A stretch of DNA of 64,000 bases from Saussurea involucrata (taxonomy: Eukaryota > Streptophyta > Magnoliopsida > Asterales > Asteraceae). The position numbers were made by a program, and so were the translations under genes. The stretch spans positions 7,816,501 through 7,880,500 of the forward strand of contig CM066315.1 in the NCBI GenBank assembly GCA_033807775.1. Reading direction: 5' to 3'. The notes below the pieces were generated by a model. That model saw only the letters and a program-made list of their open reading frames with translations. It was not told the origin of the DNA and did not search any database. Within the stretch, counting starts at the first letter, position 1. Each line of letters opens with the position of its first letter. This document shows, one piece after another, positions 34,901 through 46,002 of the stretch.

Positions 34901-35880
34901 AGTTGCTGATGATACATCGCTAAACATTTCGGTTTGTGCAACGGGATCAAAGCCCGAGAAAGAAAGAGTTTGTGTTCTTCTTTCAAAGGCAAAGCGAACC
35001 CGTTAATGATACTGCCAAGAATCTCCAAAAGTTCCGCAATCCCGTTATGCTTTTCTGTCTCTAGAACGAATCTATAAAAGATATTGTTGATGGATTTCCT
35101 AATGAACGGACGATGGACCATGAATTTACCATAAACTCTGTGAAGTATAGTCTTTAAGTACTCGCGTTCTCTGGGATCTTCGGAATCAAACATATCTAAC
35201 AACTTGAGAACAAAGTAATGATCGATGTACTTTTTCGCGATTTTCGCGTCGGCTTCTGGGGACGCGATAAACCTGAGGAGAAGCTCGTAGACGATTTGCA
35301 AGTGGGGCCAAGACGGATCCATCGACGGTTCTTCCTCTTCCAAATCGTAAGATTCCAAGATTTTGGAATCGCGGGGTTGAGGAGTGAGTTCTCTAAACAA
35401 ATTAGCGGATACCATCTTCACGAACTCTTGCATGACTGATTCTGTGAACTTAACGTTGCTAGAAGCCACGAAATCGACTAATTCTAATAAAGTTTGTCGC
35501 TTTATCTCCTTTTCTTTGAGGGTTTTTGTCGGGTCGGTGAAATCGAAGATCCTACAACACATGATGACTTTCTTTATGAACAAATTCTGCTTTTCGCTGC
35601 TCGGGACATCTCTAAAGCTCGGTAAAGCTTCGTAAGAAGCACCTACGGGACCACCATTGCGAAAATTCTTTTCGCTTGGATTGAATCTAGTATTTGATGA
35701 AACGGAATAAGGGGCCGAAATATCGGCATTCACAAGATTTCTTGAATTCCCACTGCCAACATCACTTCTCTTTGAATTAGATGATGATGATAAATTTGGG
35801 GTTTGATTGCTTGAAGAATCTTGATTTTTTGATGATCTTGATTGTTTCCTAGAAACCTTACTGAGTATCTGCTTGATCAT
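31910..35880 (-). CDS. PP2A B' (B56) regulatory subunit (2 coding exons)
   Basis: Minus-strand exons 34678-35880 (401 codons) and 31910-32239 join at phase 0 (TTTCAG|GTAATT ... TTTTCAG|GTGGCG), giving 510 residues. MIKQILSKVSRKQ at the start is typical of the plant B'gamma/zeta/eta/theta clade. Residues 1-80 are Ser/Asn-rich and probably disordered. From about 85 to 480 lies the B56 HEAT-like domain, with DPREREYLKTILHRVYGKF, the acidic EEEEPSMDPSWPHLQ loop and AERVLFFWNNDHI. It docks on the PP2A A/C core and selects substrates. The 2.4-kb intron contains an 83-bp tandem repeat and a MITE copy. No peroxisomal SSL tail (ends VLVH), unlike B'theta. Within-clade identity is not settled. Confidence 0.95.
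32299..32709. repeat. 83-bp tandem repeat, five units, in PP2A intron
   Basis: Five units of about 82-83 bp each begin CAAGAAATCTTGAACC and end AAATCTACCCTTC, with few differences. A partial unit (GGAAATACCAAATCTACCCTTC) recurs at 32812-32833. The array begins 59 bp upstream (in transcription) of the exon 2 acceptor side. Confidence 0.92.
33405..33710. repeat. MITE-like repeat in PP2A intron
   Basis: Second copy of the element at 31370-31730. Its left end GGCCTGTTTGTTAGCAGC is preserved here. Contains AAGCCACTTTC-type words and CATACAGGACTTAATGG near the right end. Confidence 0.7.
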
Positions 35881-36788
35881 ATCTTAATATTTCAAAGAAC
35901 CCAACAAGAAACTATACAAACCCTAAAAATCACAACTTCCTAATTTCTAATCTAAAGAACAATCATCCAACAAAACCCATCATAAAAACTTGTTCTAAAA
36001 CAAGAACTAAAGCACATACCCTTTTGAAATCCTATGATAAAAAACACAAAAAACACAAAAAGAAATCTGAAGTATACATCAGAAATCCACTAATTTCAAT
36101 CAAACCCAAACAAACTCCCTCAAACACCATCAATGCCCCTTTTCTCAAAATCTCCCACATCAAATTTTACCCTTTTTGGGTATGGATCAAAACCCCAAAT
36201 AGGAAAAAGTTTCTGACTTTTGAATTTAACACCAAAAACCCACTTGGAGTTCAACAATCTTGGAACTTGAAAGTAAAGATACTTGCACAAATCTCTCCAA
36301 ATAACCTAGTTTTATATATACATACAAAACTATATATATAATAGCTTTCTTTAATCTCCTGTGAGCTGGACAGATGGATATAAAGTATGCTTTGCTACAC
36401 CACAAGAGTCTTGCTTTACTTTTTTCCACGCTTTCTTTTCACAAACCCTCAAAAGGGAATAATTAAAAAGAAGAAAAGGAATCGAATTACTGTTGGGAAA
36501 GATTGAGAAATCTGATAATGAAGAACAAATGCAAAATAAAAATAGGGATTTTGAAGAGAAAGAAAATTGGGGAAGAAGGAGACTTGAAAAACCCACCTAA
36601 TTTGAGAGACCAAGCCGCCCTTCAAATGATTCTTTTTCGTTTTTTCTCTCTTTCTTTCCCCACCATGACTGCTTCTCCCCTTCTTTGTTGTTGTTGTTTC
36701 TTGAATCTTTACTCTTATTTTATGTTTTTAGTAATTTATTTAGGAGTAATGGCAAATTTGGTCCTTGTGATATTTGTTTTCTTTTAGG
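35881..36788. other. 5' leader and promoter region of PP2A B' gene
   Basis: Upstream side of the PP2A gene. Minus-strand CT-rich tracts near 36420-36700 look like a 5' UTR. A possible leader-intron donor GGGTATGTGC is at 36011-36022. No separate gene is supported. Confidence 0.5.
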
Positions 36789-37457
36789 GTGTTAAAAGAC
36801 TGTCGGACTGCTTAAACTAGACCGTTTTTTGCGGTTTGAACGATTAAACAATCTGGTATGGTTTGAAAATTAGTTAAATCTTTGGTCTAGTTTAGTATGC
36901 GGTTTGGACTGAACTGATCGTCGAAATACACATGTATTAATTGTATTTAGTTTTCATGTTGTATGTTCAACTATTATGGCTCAGTTAAAAAAAAGTCGAT
37001 TAATTAAGTTTTTAGTTTTCAATTTTCAATTGCTTGTGTTCCTTACGTCGCCAAAAATCAAAATCCAAAATTTTAAATCGTCTTTCAACTTGCTAAATGT
37101 TTTTTCCAAAATTCCAACTATTGGTGGCACGGACTTGATTAACTTTTTTTCAATTTGCTTAATGTTTTCTTTTTAATTTTTGAAGATAGATATTTATTTT
37201 ATAATTCAGTATAATATCTTTTTTAATAATGTTTATGTTGGTGGAAATTTTAATTTGAAGATAAAATTTGTGATTCTTTTAGTTTGAAGCCCATATAGGC
37301 TCAAACCGTCTAAACCGGTCAGACCATATCGTTTTTTGTGGTCTAGTTTGGTCATTTTCTGACAAACCGCTCGATTTATAAAATTTCTAAACTATCATTA
37401 CAGTTTGCTTTTGTGGTTTGGGATGTTAAATCGCCTAAACCGGACCGCAAACACCCC
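36789..37457. repeat. Possible hAT-like MITE
   Basis: Outer ends show loose complementarity: GTGTTAAAAGACTGTCGGACTGC / GGACCGCAAACACC, with TAAACTAGACCG and CTAAACCGGACC. CGGTTTGAAC-type words occur throughout. No target duplication was verified. Confidence 0.4.
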
Positions 37458-38161
37458 ATTTTCTAAAAAAAGTAAAAATTCCTATCACATGGCTATTAAG
37501 ATGTCTTTTATAAAAAAATAATAACAAATTTTAATTCTTATGTAGAATCTTAAAAATTCCAAAAATGTTTTAACAAAATTTTGTTCATTTTCAATTTAAT
37601 AAAGTATTAAAATATTTTGTTTAGATCACGTAGCAAATGGTCATGGATAAACAAAAAAACCCAAAATATGTTTGGCGTTGCCCCCATCAAATAGAAACAC
37701 AAACATATTGAACTGTTTACTTTATTACTACAAATATTCGATAGTAGTCAACTAAGTCATACATAAAAAACATACATTTCATGTAGAAAAAAACACATCA
37801 AATTTGAAACTTACTATTTTCTCAACCATTTGCAAGCACATAATTGACTCGATTGACAAACTCACATTTCAAAATACATCATAACAAGAAGTTCGATACT
37901 CTTCTAATTTTTCAACTTTTTCCTTATATTTATTTGGATATCGGGCAATAAGAAAGGTTCCTTCAACTCATCTAATAAAAAAAGTTTATATTTTTACTTG
38001 TCATAAAATCAATTAAAAAAAAATCTATGATTCAATCTTCTTGTTATTTGAATGCACATATCCTTATTCCCACCATGGAGTGATAAACAAATGCTCACCT
38101 TGAAATGCCATGTTTTGAGAGGGAAAAAAATTAAATTTTACTTGCTTCCACTTGAAATATA
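37458..38161. other. AT-rich intergenic DNA, nothing recognised
   Basis: No extended reading frame, RNA gene or clear repeat was seen. Confidence 0.5.
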
Positions 38162-38640
38162 CCAAGGTTCTAAATGGTGTGAGGCGTGACGTGGCGGTGA
38201 GGTCAAACCTCAAGCCTTACGAGTTACAGCGAGGCCATGGCGTTTTCCAAGGAGTGGCTTAAGGCGACAAATATGTATATAATATATATGTATATGTGTG
38301 TGTGTGTGCGCGCGTATTTATGCCAGTGTCTTGAACAATAATAATTAAGTTATTAAAAAATTTAATTCATATAAAACGATAAATAAATAAAATTTTAAAT
38401 TCTAATCGATACTAACAGGCAAATGCGAATTGAATTTCGAAGTACATAGATTCAAAAGGTCGAAAATACACTAATTTGTAACGCCATAACGCGTCATGAC
38501 GGGTTATGGCGTCATAACGCGTCATGCCATAACGCGCCAAGGCGGGCCATGACGCGCCATAACGAGCTTCACGCATTATCTCGATGCCAAGGGGTATAAC
38601 GTGGGGCGCCATGGCGTGTCAAGGCGCGTTTTTTAGAACA
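38162..38640. repeat. GC-island repeat, CAAGGTTCTAAATGG family
   Basis: Left end CCAAGGTTCTAAATGGTGTG, right end GCGCGTTTTTTAGAACATTG (loosely inverted). The interior is dense in ATAACGCGTCATG / CATGACGCGCC palindromic words at 38480-38625. Related pieces are at 13240-13430, 26656-30838 and 57019-57060. Confidence 0.6.
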
Positions 38641-39237
38641 TTGAAATATACTACCGACGGATTCCCAAAAATATTAAAGTTGAAAATAGCTATGTGTTGA
38701 ATTAGAGGATTGATGTTGGAGTTTCATATACTACAGGGACCAAAAGTATAATTTATACTTCAATTATTCTCGAGATGTGGATTAATTCCCACATTGTATT
38801 AAGACTGCTTGGTTTTCTGTCTGAAAGACAAGAACAACGCTGTTTAAGCCTGTTCGTCAAAGATCTAACTTAATTAATAAAAAAAATTAAGAACTCTAAA
38901 TTTAAATAACACAAAAAATACTACTATAAGAAAAAGGTAAATTTTTATTATATTCTCAATCAGTAAAAAAATATTAAATATTTAAAGAAATGTTTTATTA
39001 TATATAAAATATTTTAATAGTATTATTAATGTATAATATCTATAATAAAAAATCTGTTTGAATTGAACACAATATTTTTTAAATACTTTTGAATGTTGAC
39101 TCTTTATAACGAAGAAATATAGATAATTTTATTAGAGACGGCAGTAATAATCCTTCGTCTCGACGGAGGTTCACTTTATACTGACGTAAAAATCTAATGG
39201 ATTATTACTGATGTCTCTAACAAAATTCTTTATATTT

Positions 39238-39474
39238 TTTTTGGTAACCGTGAGTTTCCAGACCAGCTTGCGTGCACCGACTAACTTGGGTTGTGGTGTA
39301 TTGGTAAGGCCTTTGGGGGATGCAGTGGAACTCGTCTATCCAGGGTTTAAATCCAGACACTGCCAAAAACCTTGTGGCCATGGGGGTTTACCTGCGATGA
39401 CTCCAGATCATTCGTGGTCGTCCGGGGATTAGTCGGTGCGCGCAAACTCACCTGAAAACCCACAGTTACCAAAA
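39238..39474 (+). mobile_element. SINE-like element with inverted flanking tail
   Basis: A-box-like GGTGTATTGGTAAGG and B-box-like GGGTTTAAATCC occur within a body ending GGGGATTAGTCGGTGCGCGC...GTTACC. The left 50 bp (GGTAACCGTGAGTTTCC...) is the inverted counterpart of that tail, so a second truncated SINE probably lies there in opposite orientation. Confidence 0.6.
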
Positions 39475-39617
39475 TAATAATAATCATTCGTCTCTAATTT
39501 GGTTATCACATTTTAAAAAACATAAATTAAATCTTTATATTTATTTAAATTGATTGTTTTGAATAGCAACCAAAAGATCTATAAGGGTTGACAAAATTAA
39601 ATGGTGTTAGATAATAA

Positions 39618-40475
39618 GGTCATCCGTACCCATACCCTCAAACTCTCTTGCCACCTCAGCGCCACATCAGCTTTTCTCCTTACCCTCTCCTTACCCTAAA
39701 GTGGAGTACCCATACCCTTAAACCCTCTTTGCCACCTCATTTTTTTTAATTCTTTTATTTATACATTTAATTATTTAACAAAATAAAAATATTTATATAT
39801 TTTTTAATAAAAAAAATAAGATAAATAATAAAAATAAAAATTCATATCATTCATTAAAATAAAAATTACAAAATTCAAAACGCTAAAAAAATAAAAATTA
39901 CAAAATACAAAACGCTAAAAATTGGTAAGGAATTTGTGGTGGAAATTGTTGGGAAAATTGTTGCAAAAATTGTTGCGGGAATTGTTGCGGATGATAACCT
40001 TGTTGTGAAAACGCTTGGAAACCAAGCTCCGGGTCTTGTTGCGGTTGCGGATGATAACCTTGTTGTGAAAGCGCTTGAAAACCAAGCTCCGGGTCTTGTT
40101 GCGGTTGCGGTGTATCTGATCGCTTACGACGGGATGTAGGTGTTTTGTTTGGATTCATGATGAAATTTTAGATAAATGAAAGAAGGTATTGAATTTGAGA
40201 GATTTTGGTGTGAAAAAATAAGAGGTTTGGATTAATATATATAGTGTGATTAAATTGAAAAAAAATAAAAAAAAATATAAACAAAGAGCCGTTGAACAAC
40301 GTTTATATTTTCAAAATTTTATAAAAAAAAATTAAAAAAAAAAGAATTGATCGAGATCAATCGGGTTGGAGAACCCGGGGCCTGGAACCCGCCCTAAAGC
40401 CCGAGCCCCCCGTACCCGTTCCCGCTTGAACCCGCACGAACCCTAGCGTGAGCCCGAGCTCCGCTACGGATGGCC
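39618..40475 (-). mobile_element. Deleted PIF/Harbinger relative
   Basis: 858 bp with ends GGTCATCCGTA / TACGGATGGCC and a TAA duplication at 39615-39617 and 40476-40478. Its left subterminal DNA matches the reverse complement of 15370-15530 of the full Harbinger, so it is the same family inverted. A 261-bp minus frame (39898-40158) starts MNPNKTPTSRRKRSD and is Gln/Pro-rich with two copies of a roughly 20-residue unit. This may be an ORF1 start fused to the 3' end by an internal deletion. Confidence 0.88.
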
Positions 40476-40478
40476 TAA

Positions 40479-41738
40479 TTTTGAAGGATTTGTCGAGTTA
40501 GTTTAACCGGCGATAAAGCTTGAATTTTTTAAACTTTTTCTCAAAAATCATCGATTCGAGTTCTACAAGCCCACTAAATATTTTCTTGGTTGTTTTCAAA
40601 GAACTCTATAATTAGTTGAGATACACATAAATTAACCCGAACATCCACAATTAACAAAAAAAAATCAAAATATTAAATGATTTTAATAATGTTTTCTAAA
40701 ATTCAATGACTTAATTTGGTTATTAAATTTTAAAAACCATTATAATAGCAAGCAGAAGATCCAAAAAGGGTTGACAAAATTGAATGGGTTTTATAATAAT
40801 ATCCAAATATTGAATACTACCAATAATGTTTTATAAATTCATTGACTTAATTAGAAATAATCTGAAAACACATTCACATCAAAAGTTTATTTAATCTTCT
40901 AATAATTGTCTGTTTGGTTTGACTAAATATTTTTGAATAATTTGAATTTTATAGAAGAATCTAAAATTAAAATATTTGGTGTGTACGATTTTAGAAGGAA
41001 TTGAATTTTATTCCTAATAAATAATTTATAAAAATAAATTCTAAAAATAATCAAATTACCATTTACTAATTAATTATTAAAAAACAAGTGTTTTCACATA
41101 TTTTAAAATATTATTACAAACAAATCTTATAAAATCCACGAAATACAATTAGACTTCACTTAAAATTTGAAATTTCAGACTTTGCTTTAAACCAAACGCA
41201 AGTTTGGAATAGAATCCAATTCTAAGAGGGTTGGTTTCCAGAAATACAACGGATTTGGGGAAGATTTTAAAGGATTTCGTAAGATTTGTATATAATAATG
41301 TTAAAAATATGTGAAAAAAGTGTTTTCTAATAATCAATTAAAAATAGTAATTTAATTATTTTTATGATTGTTTTATCATTTTTAATATATTTTTTTAATT
41401 TGGGGAATTTGAAATTGAATTTCAATTCAATCCCATGTTCAATTTGAACACTTTAAAATCTCAAGATTTCATTAAAATTCCACAAGGTTTTATAATCCCA
41501 CAAAAGTAGTGGGTAATTCAGAAGATTTCATAAAATTGTATGTAACAATATTTTAAAAATATGTGAAAAACATTTATTTGATAATAACCAATCAATAAAA
41601 AACAATTCAATTATTTATAATTTGTTTTAGTAAATTATTTATTATAAACTGATTTTAGTTCAATTTCAAATCTTAATACAAAATCCAAATATCTCAAAAT
41701 CATTCATTCATTCTATCAAGCCAAATGCCCCTAACAAA
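40479..41738. other. Intergenic DNA with repeat fragments
   Basis: Segments at 40900-41340 and 41400-41700 repeat GGATTTCATAAAATT / TATAATAATGTT.AAAATATGTGAAAAA words also found at 23500-23730, indicating a diverged MITE family. No gene. Confidence 0.5.
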
Positions 41739-41751
41739 TATATTATATTTA

Positions 41752-41943
41752 AACCACAAGTTTTGTGGCGTGGTGGTAAGGGCCTGGGGAGTTCATAGCG
41801 CTTGCCCGGGTTCGAGTCCCACACGCAGCACTTGTGGCCACTGGGGATTATCTCAGGGCTGCATTACTTCGCGGTCGGTGTGTTTGCCAGGGATGTACTG
41901 GGCCGAAGGCCCAGGAACCCTATCAAAAAAAAATATATATATA
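41752..41943 (+). mobile_element. tRNA-derived SINE
   Basis: A box TGGCGTGGTGGTAAG, B box GGGTTCGAGTCCC, then an A-run. A perfect 13-bp duplication TATATTATATTTA flanks it at 41739-41751 and 41944-41956. Confidence 0.88.
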
Positions 41944-41999
41944 TATATTATATTTATTTGCCAAAAGAATTTTGGGATTTTTTTATAGATTCATTAAAT

Positions 42000-42555
42000 A
42001 AACACTAAAACAAGTAAAATAAAAGTAAGATGTGCAATGTCAAATTGATTTTTTTTTCTTTTTTGCTAGAAACACATTTGTTGGCCAACACCATCCAAAT
42101 TCTAAAGGTAACATCAAGGACAAGTCCCTTTGGGTGCATGCATAGAAATAATTAAGATCCAATAATGCCCACATGCATATAAGCATTGCTTTTGAAGCAA
42201 AAGATAAAAATCTTTATAAATAAAAAGGAGATCCAAAACTTACCAATATGCAATTATGCAAAATTTTAACAAATTTCAAATAATTAAAACTTTTATGAAA
42301 TTTCAACATCAACTTCCTTCATTATTAGATCATCTTTCCTAGTACTAGAATACAACTATTTGTTGGTCACTAGGAAATGGGATAGGTCCCATGTTTATAA
42401 TAATTCTTTCATAGGTCTTTTGACCTAAACCGGTCCTAGCAACGATTGATTGGTCAATATCCGAATAAGCTCCTACGATACATGAAAGAAGAGACCAAAG
42501 GTAATGGAACCAACAACATCCGAGTTATCACTAAGACCCAACCTAGCCTCCCTGA
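42000..42555. other. Intergenic DNA, nothing recognised
   Basis: AT-rich; no gene or repeat could be supported. Confidence 0.5.
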
Positions 42556-42857
42556 GGTATCGTTTGGTACGCAGACTGGATGGGACGAGACGGGACTGGA
42601 CAAGACTGGAGGAGATGATTTTAATCTAGGTTTTTCTATTTGGTGTTGGAAAAAAAAATGAGTATTTTAGTAATCTTATGTTTTAGTCCCATGTTATTCC
42701 ACCTATTTTGGTGGAACAAAAAATCTTAAGTTTTGTCCCATAAAAACTTATTTTTGTCCCATATTGTCCCATCTAATTTTTGTTCCATGGCATACCAAAC
42801 ATGGGACTATTTTTTTTGTCTCGTCCCGCCCCACCCAGTCTGCATACCAAACGCACC
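42556..42857. mobile_element. MITE with CAGACTGG inverted ends
   Basis: Ends GGTATCGTTTGGTACGCAGA and TCTGCATACCAAACGCACC form an inverted repeat; GGGACGAGACGGGAC pairs with GTCTCGTCCCGCCCC inside. Non-coding. Target duplication not clear. Confidence 0.75.
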
Positions 42858-43590
42858 ATGAAGGTCAATAGTTCAAACCTCACAAAAATGAAAAGTGTTT
42901 GGGGTATTGGTAAGGCCCAACCTTCTAATGGCCAAGGGTTCAAACATCACCAAAGCCAAGAAGTTTCTAAATGTTTCAATATGTATGCATGTATGTATGT
43001 ATTTATGTATATATATTATAGTTGAAAAAGGGAAAATAAAATAAAAAGAGATACCAATATGCCCTGCCAAATTCTATGGGTTAAAGAATTTCTGTTCACC
43101 TCCACCAAGTGGAATGGAAGACTTGACCCACAAGACAAATGATTGGCAAATCTTCAAGCAAAAACCATGGGAAATTGGTGGAAGGCACCATCATCATCAT
43201 GATTAGCAATCTCAATCAACACTTAATACAAAACATATGTAAACAACAATTTTCACTAAGCACACTTAGTACAAAACATTTGGTCTCATGATATTTTTGT
43301 ACAAATTATAATATCATATGGATATAGAGGGAGTCTCAAATACAAACCAATCTCAACCGTCCATCAAGTCTAATGAATATTTGGTTTCATAAATATCTCA
43401 ATCATTTCTTGATTTAAAAGCTTTGATCGTAATGAATAAACTCTTATCATCTTCCATAAATATTCGGATCATCATAAATAAACTCTCATCATTTCCATAA
43501 ATATATCAAATTGAAACTCCCTCTACGGATATAATGAATGTGTGTGTGTGTGTGTATATATATATAGAGAGAGAGAGAGTGGAAGAAGAA
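42858..43590. other. Intergenic DNA with microsatellites
   Basis: GTATTGGTAAGGCCCAA...GGGTTCAAAC at 42901-42945 may be a SINE relic. 43329-43526 is bounded by GAGGGAGT and ACTCCCTC and may be another foldback repeat. (TG)n, (TA)n, (GA)n follow at 43538-43580. Confidence 0.45.
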
Positions 43591-43780
43591 TCAAACGAAA
43601 ACAATACCTATTTAAAAGAAATTGAAAACCAACAAAATCATATATGATTTTACCTTAACGTGTGAAAAGCCAGGCAGACCCCAAAGTCGCGGCCAAGGTC
43701 CTTTTTCGAGCGTTAATGTAAAATCATATATATTTTGTTGGTTCTTGTGTTCTTTTAAATAGGTATTGTTCTCGTTTGAA
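43591..43780. repeat. Foldback element with 70-bp arms
   Basis: Left arm 43591-43660 (TCAAACGAAAACAATACC... CCTTAACG) is nearly complementary to 43711-43780 (CGTTAATG... GGTATTGTTCTCGTTTGA), with a 50-bp loop. A TA/GA microsatellite lies on one side and a 45-bp TA run on the other. Confidence 0.85.
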
Positions 43781-43782
43781 CC

Positions 43783-43833
<51 letters not shown>

Positions 43834-43834
<1 letters not shown>

Positions 43835-43860
43835 TAGTAGAGTACCCGTGCAATGCACGG
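43834..43860 (-). mobile_element. Helitron 3' terminus (minus orientation)
   Basis: On the minus strand the sequence reads as a hairpin CCGTGCATTGCACGGG, a short spacer, then CTAG followed by T. This is the canonical Helitron 3' end with its host T, inserted at a TA run. The body extends to the right; its 5' TC end was not located. Confidence 0.75.
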
Positions 43861-44254
43861 AGTGAGAAAGGTGTTGAGTGACTTTTTTTCTCAAATACAC
43901 AATGCGGCGGGATGCCATTTTTTTTGTAAATTGAGAGTTTAAGGAAATTGAAAAACATAGAAAAATAGTTTAAGAGATGCCTACATATTAACTCACCCAA
44001 AAAAAGCATAAAATTTTCATTTAATATTCAATCAGAACAAATAGTCAACAGCAGGAAGTGTCCAGGTCAGCAGATGCTATAAAATCTTGATAAGGTCCAT
44101 TTTGGACTTCTAACTTATCTACCTGTGAACTAAGAGTTTATATATAAAAAATACTTGTGTGTTCAGCCCAGAACAATAGAAGTCTTGATGTCCTAATATA
44201 AACTGGACCTTTTATAAAAAGCAGCCACAAAATCAAAAGTTATTCTACTACCTT

Positions 44255-44521
44255 CTAAATCAGCCAGAAACCTGCACTTGATTTGTAAATTTTCAGGAAC
44301 TCGGTAGGCCTTCTAGGAGAAAACACCCCAAACCATTCACTCGAGATGAAGTGTATGGAATCACCTTCTAAACTAACAGTGCCACAACTGTTGAGCGGAA
44401 TATCTCTTCTGCATTTCGGGTGTTGTCCACAACGGCATAAGCACATAAGCAATTGTATACCGCATTTGCATCCTTGTGTATCAATCCATCTAGGAAACAG
44501 TGTCCCAAGCTTGCATATCAA
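44255..44521 (-). pseudogene. Unidentified exon-like fragment in Helitron region
   Basis: An open minus frame of 88 codons, Cys-rich in its first half, ends near a donor-like CAAGTGCAG|GTTTCT. It lies just inside the minus-strand Helitron end, next to the RPL13A fragment, so it may be a captured exon. I do not recognise the source gene. Confidence 0.35.
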
Positions 44522-44675
44522 GTCAAACTGTAAGCCTCAAAACTCTACATTTTCATTGGCAAACGTATTGAAACTACGTTTTATATTCAACAAGCAAACA
44601 ATAATATATAATCCAATAAAGCCTTTAGCTGGGAAAAAGTAACTCAGAAATAGCATAAAACTGCTAAGAAAAAAG

Positions 44676-44805
44676 ATTTTGACCAACTTAAAAGCACAGG
44701 GATGACCATCCATCCTCTTCTTCCTGTTTTGAGGAGTGTGAACCCCTTCATAAACCTTCTTAATGTATTTGCAGCTGCACCACACTTAGTCTTGTGTGGG
44801 ATCAT
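44676..44805 (-). pseudogene. Fragment of ribosomal protein L13a (uL13)
   Basis: One minus frame starts MIPHKTKCGAAA, and a second frame, shifted at about 44758, reads KKVYEGVHTPQNRKKRM. Together they match the MIPHKTKRGAAA...KVYEGVPPP region of cytosolic RPL13A. The frameshift, substitutions and absence of the rest of the gene show it is a dead fragment. It has the same orientation as the Helitron end at 43834, which suggests transduplication. Confidence 0.7.
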
Positions 44806-45592
44806 CTTGCAAATACAAACAAGAAGCCAGCAACTCAAGAAATTAAAGTGACAAATGGATCAAGTATATGTGGAAGCAATTAGATGTGTTAAAGAAAGGT
44901 AACAAACATATCTAATCGTTGAAATAAATTTCCAATGGTTCGATAGCAAACAGAAAAGGAACGAATGATACTACATGGTATATCTTACTCGAAAGTAAGG
45001 CGGGTATTACACGTTTGCATACCAAACTCAATCTCAATCTCAAGATTTTAGATTCATTTTATGATTGTCTCATCATAATAACAATCCTGACTACACATAA
45101 TCAAATCCAAAAGACCAAAACCCAGTTATCAACCATCTGTTGACAAAGGGTATAAAAATAATCACTACAACCTTTACGATTTCAAGTATGTTCACTGTAA
45201 GGTTGGTTTCTACCATTTATAAGAAAAAAATGGCCTGTAAAATTGTAAAATTGAAATCAATTACAATAATACATATGAGGGGAGCAAATATAATAGTTGA
45301 CTCAATTACATTTGACATCAAAGCTTGAAATGAATAACTAAGAGATTAAGAGATTATATAAAATATCAAATCCAAGAATAATTAACATTAAAATCTGCTG
45401 GTTGAAGTTTCACCTTGCTTAGGTACTCCTGTTGACTTTCTTATGAATTCTACTTTTCCTTCTCAAGTGATCTAGTTAATCATGATATTTGCAACTAAAT
45501 TTAATGGCAAGCTTATGGTAAAGGTATAGTTGGGGTCTTTACAGAAAAAGTTTATCTATCCACCGGAGTAATGGTAAGGTATGTTTATATAA
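44806..45592. other. Non-coding, probably Helitron interior
   Basis: No further gene fragment was recognised. Confidence 0.4.
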
Positions 45593-45730
45593 GGTTGGGT
45601 TCCGGTGAGAATGAAAGTTATGGGAAAAGGGTAAGAAGGGATCTCCATCCTTGGATGCACGTTAAAAAAATGAGATGGACCGTGATGCAACAGATCAATT
45701 CCCGATCAAGCGTGATTCATGGGGTGGGGT

Positions 45731-45920
45731 TATTACGGATATATCTAAATAAAGTCTTTTTATAATATTTGTATAATCAAGGCTGTTATATTATTATTAT
45801 TACTTTCCAGTATTAGCTCCTTGATTCTCTCACTTCCTTGTATGTATTATGGCTATAAAGCCACTGTAAAGTTGTTGTGAAATATATATAAAAAATACTA
45901 TCTTCCTCTATATCCTTATA
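45731..45920 (+). repeat. 5' LTR (190 bp)
   Basis: Starts TATTACGGATATATC, ends TATCCTTATA. AT-rich, with ATTATTATTATTAC inside. Confidence 0.95.
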
Positions 45921-45932
45921 TGGTATCAGAGC
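45921..45932 (+). other. Primer-binding site (initiator tRNA-Met)
   Basis: TGGTATCAGAGC directly adjoins the 5' LTR. Confidence 0.95.
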
Positions 45933-46002
45933 AATAAAGGCTCCTCTGAGCAATTCTCGATCCCTCTCACAGAAACCCTAAATTACTTTCAAGCACCCAT
46001 CA

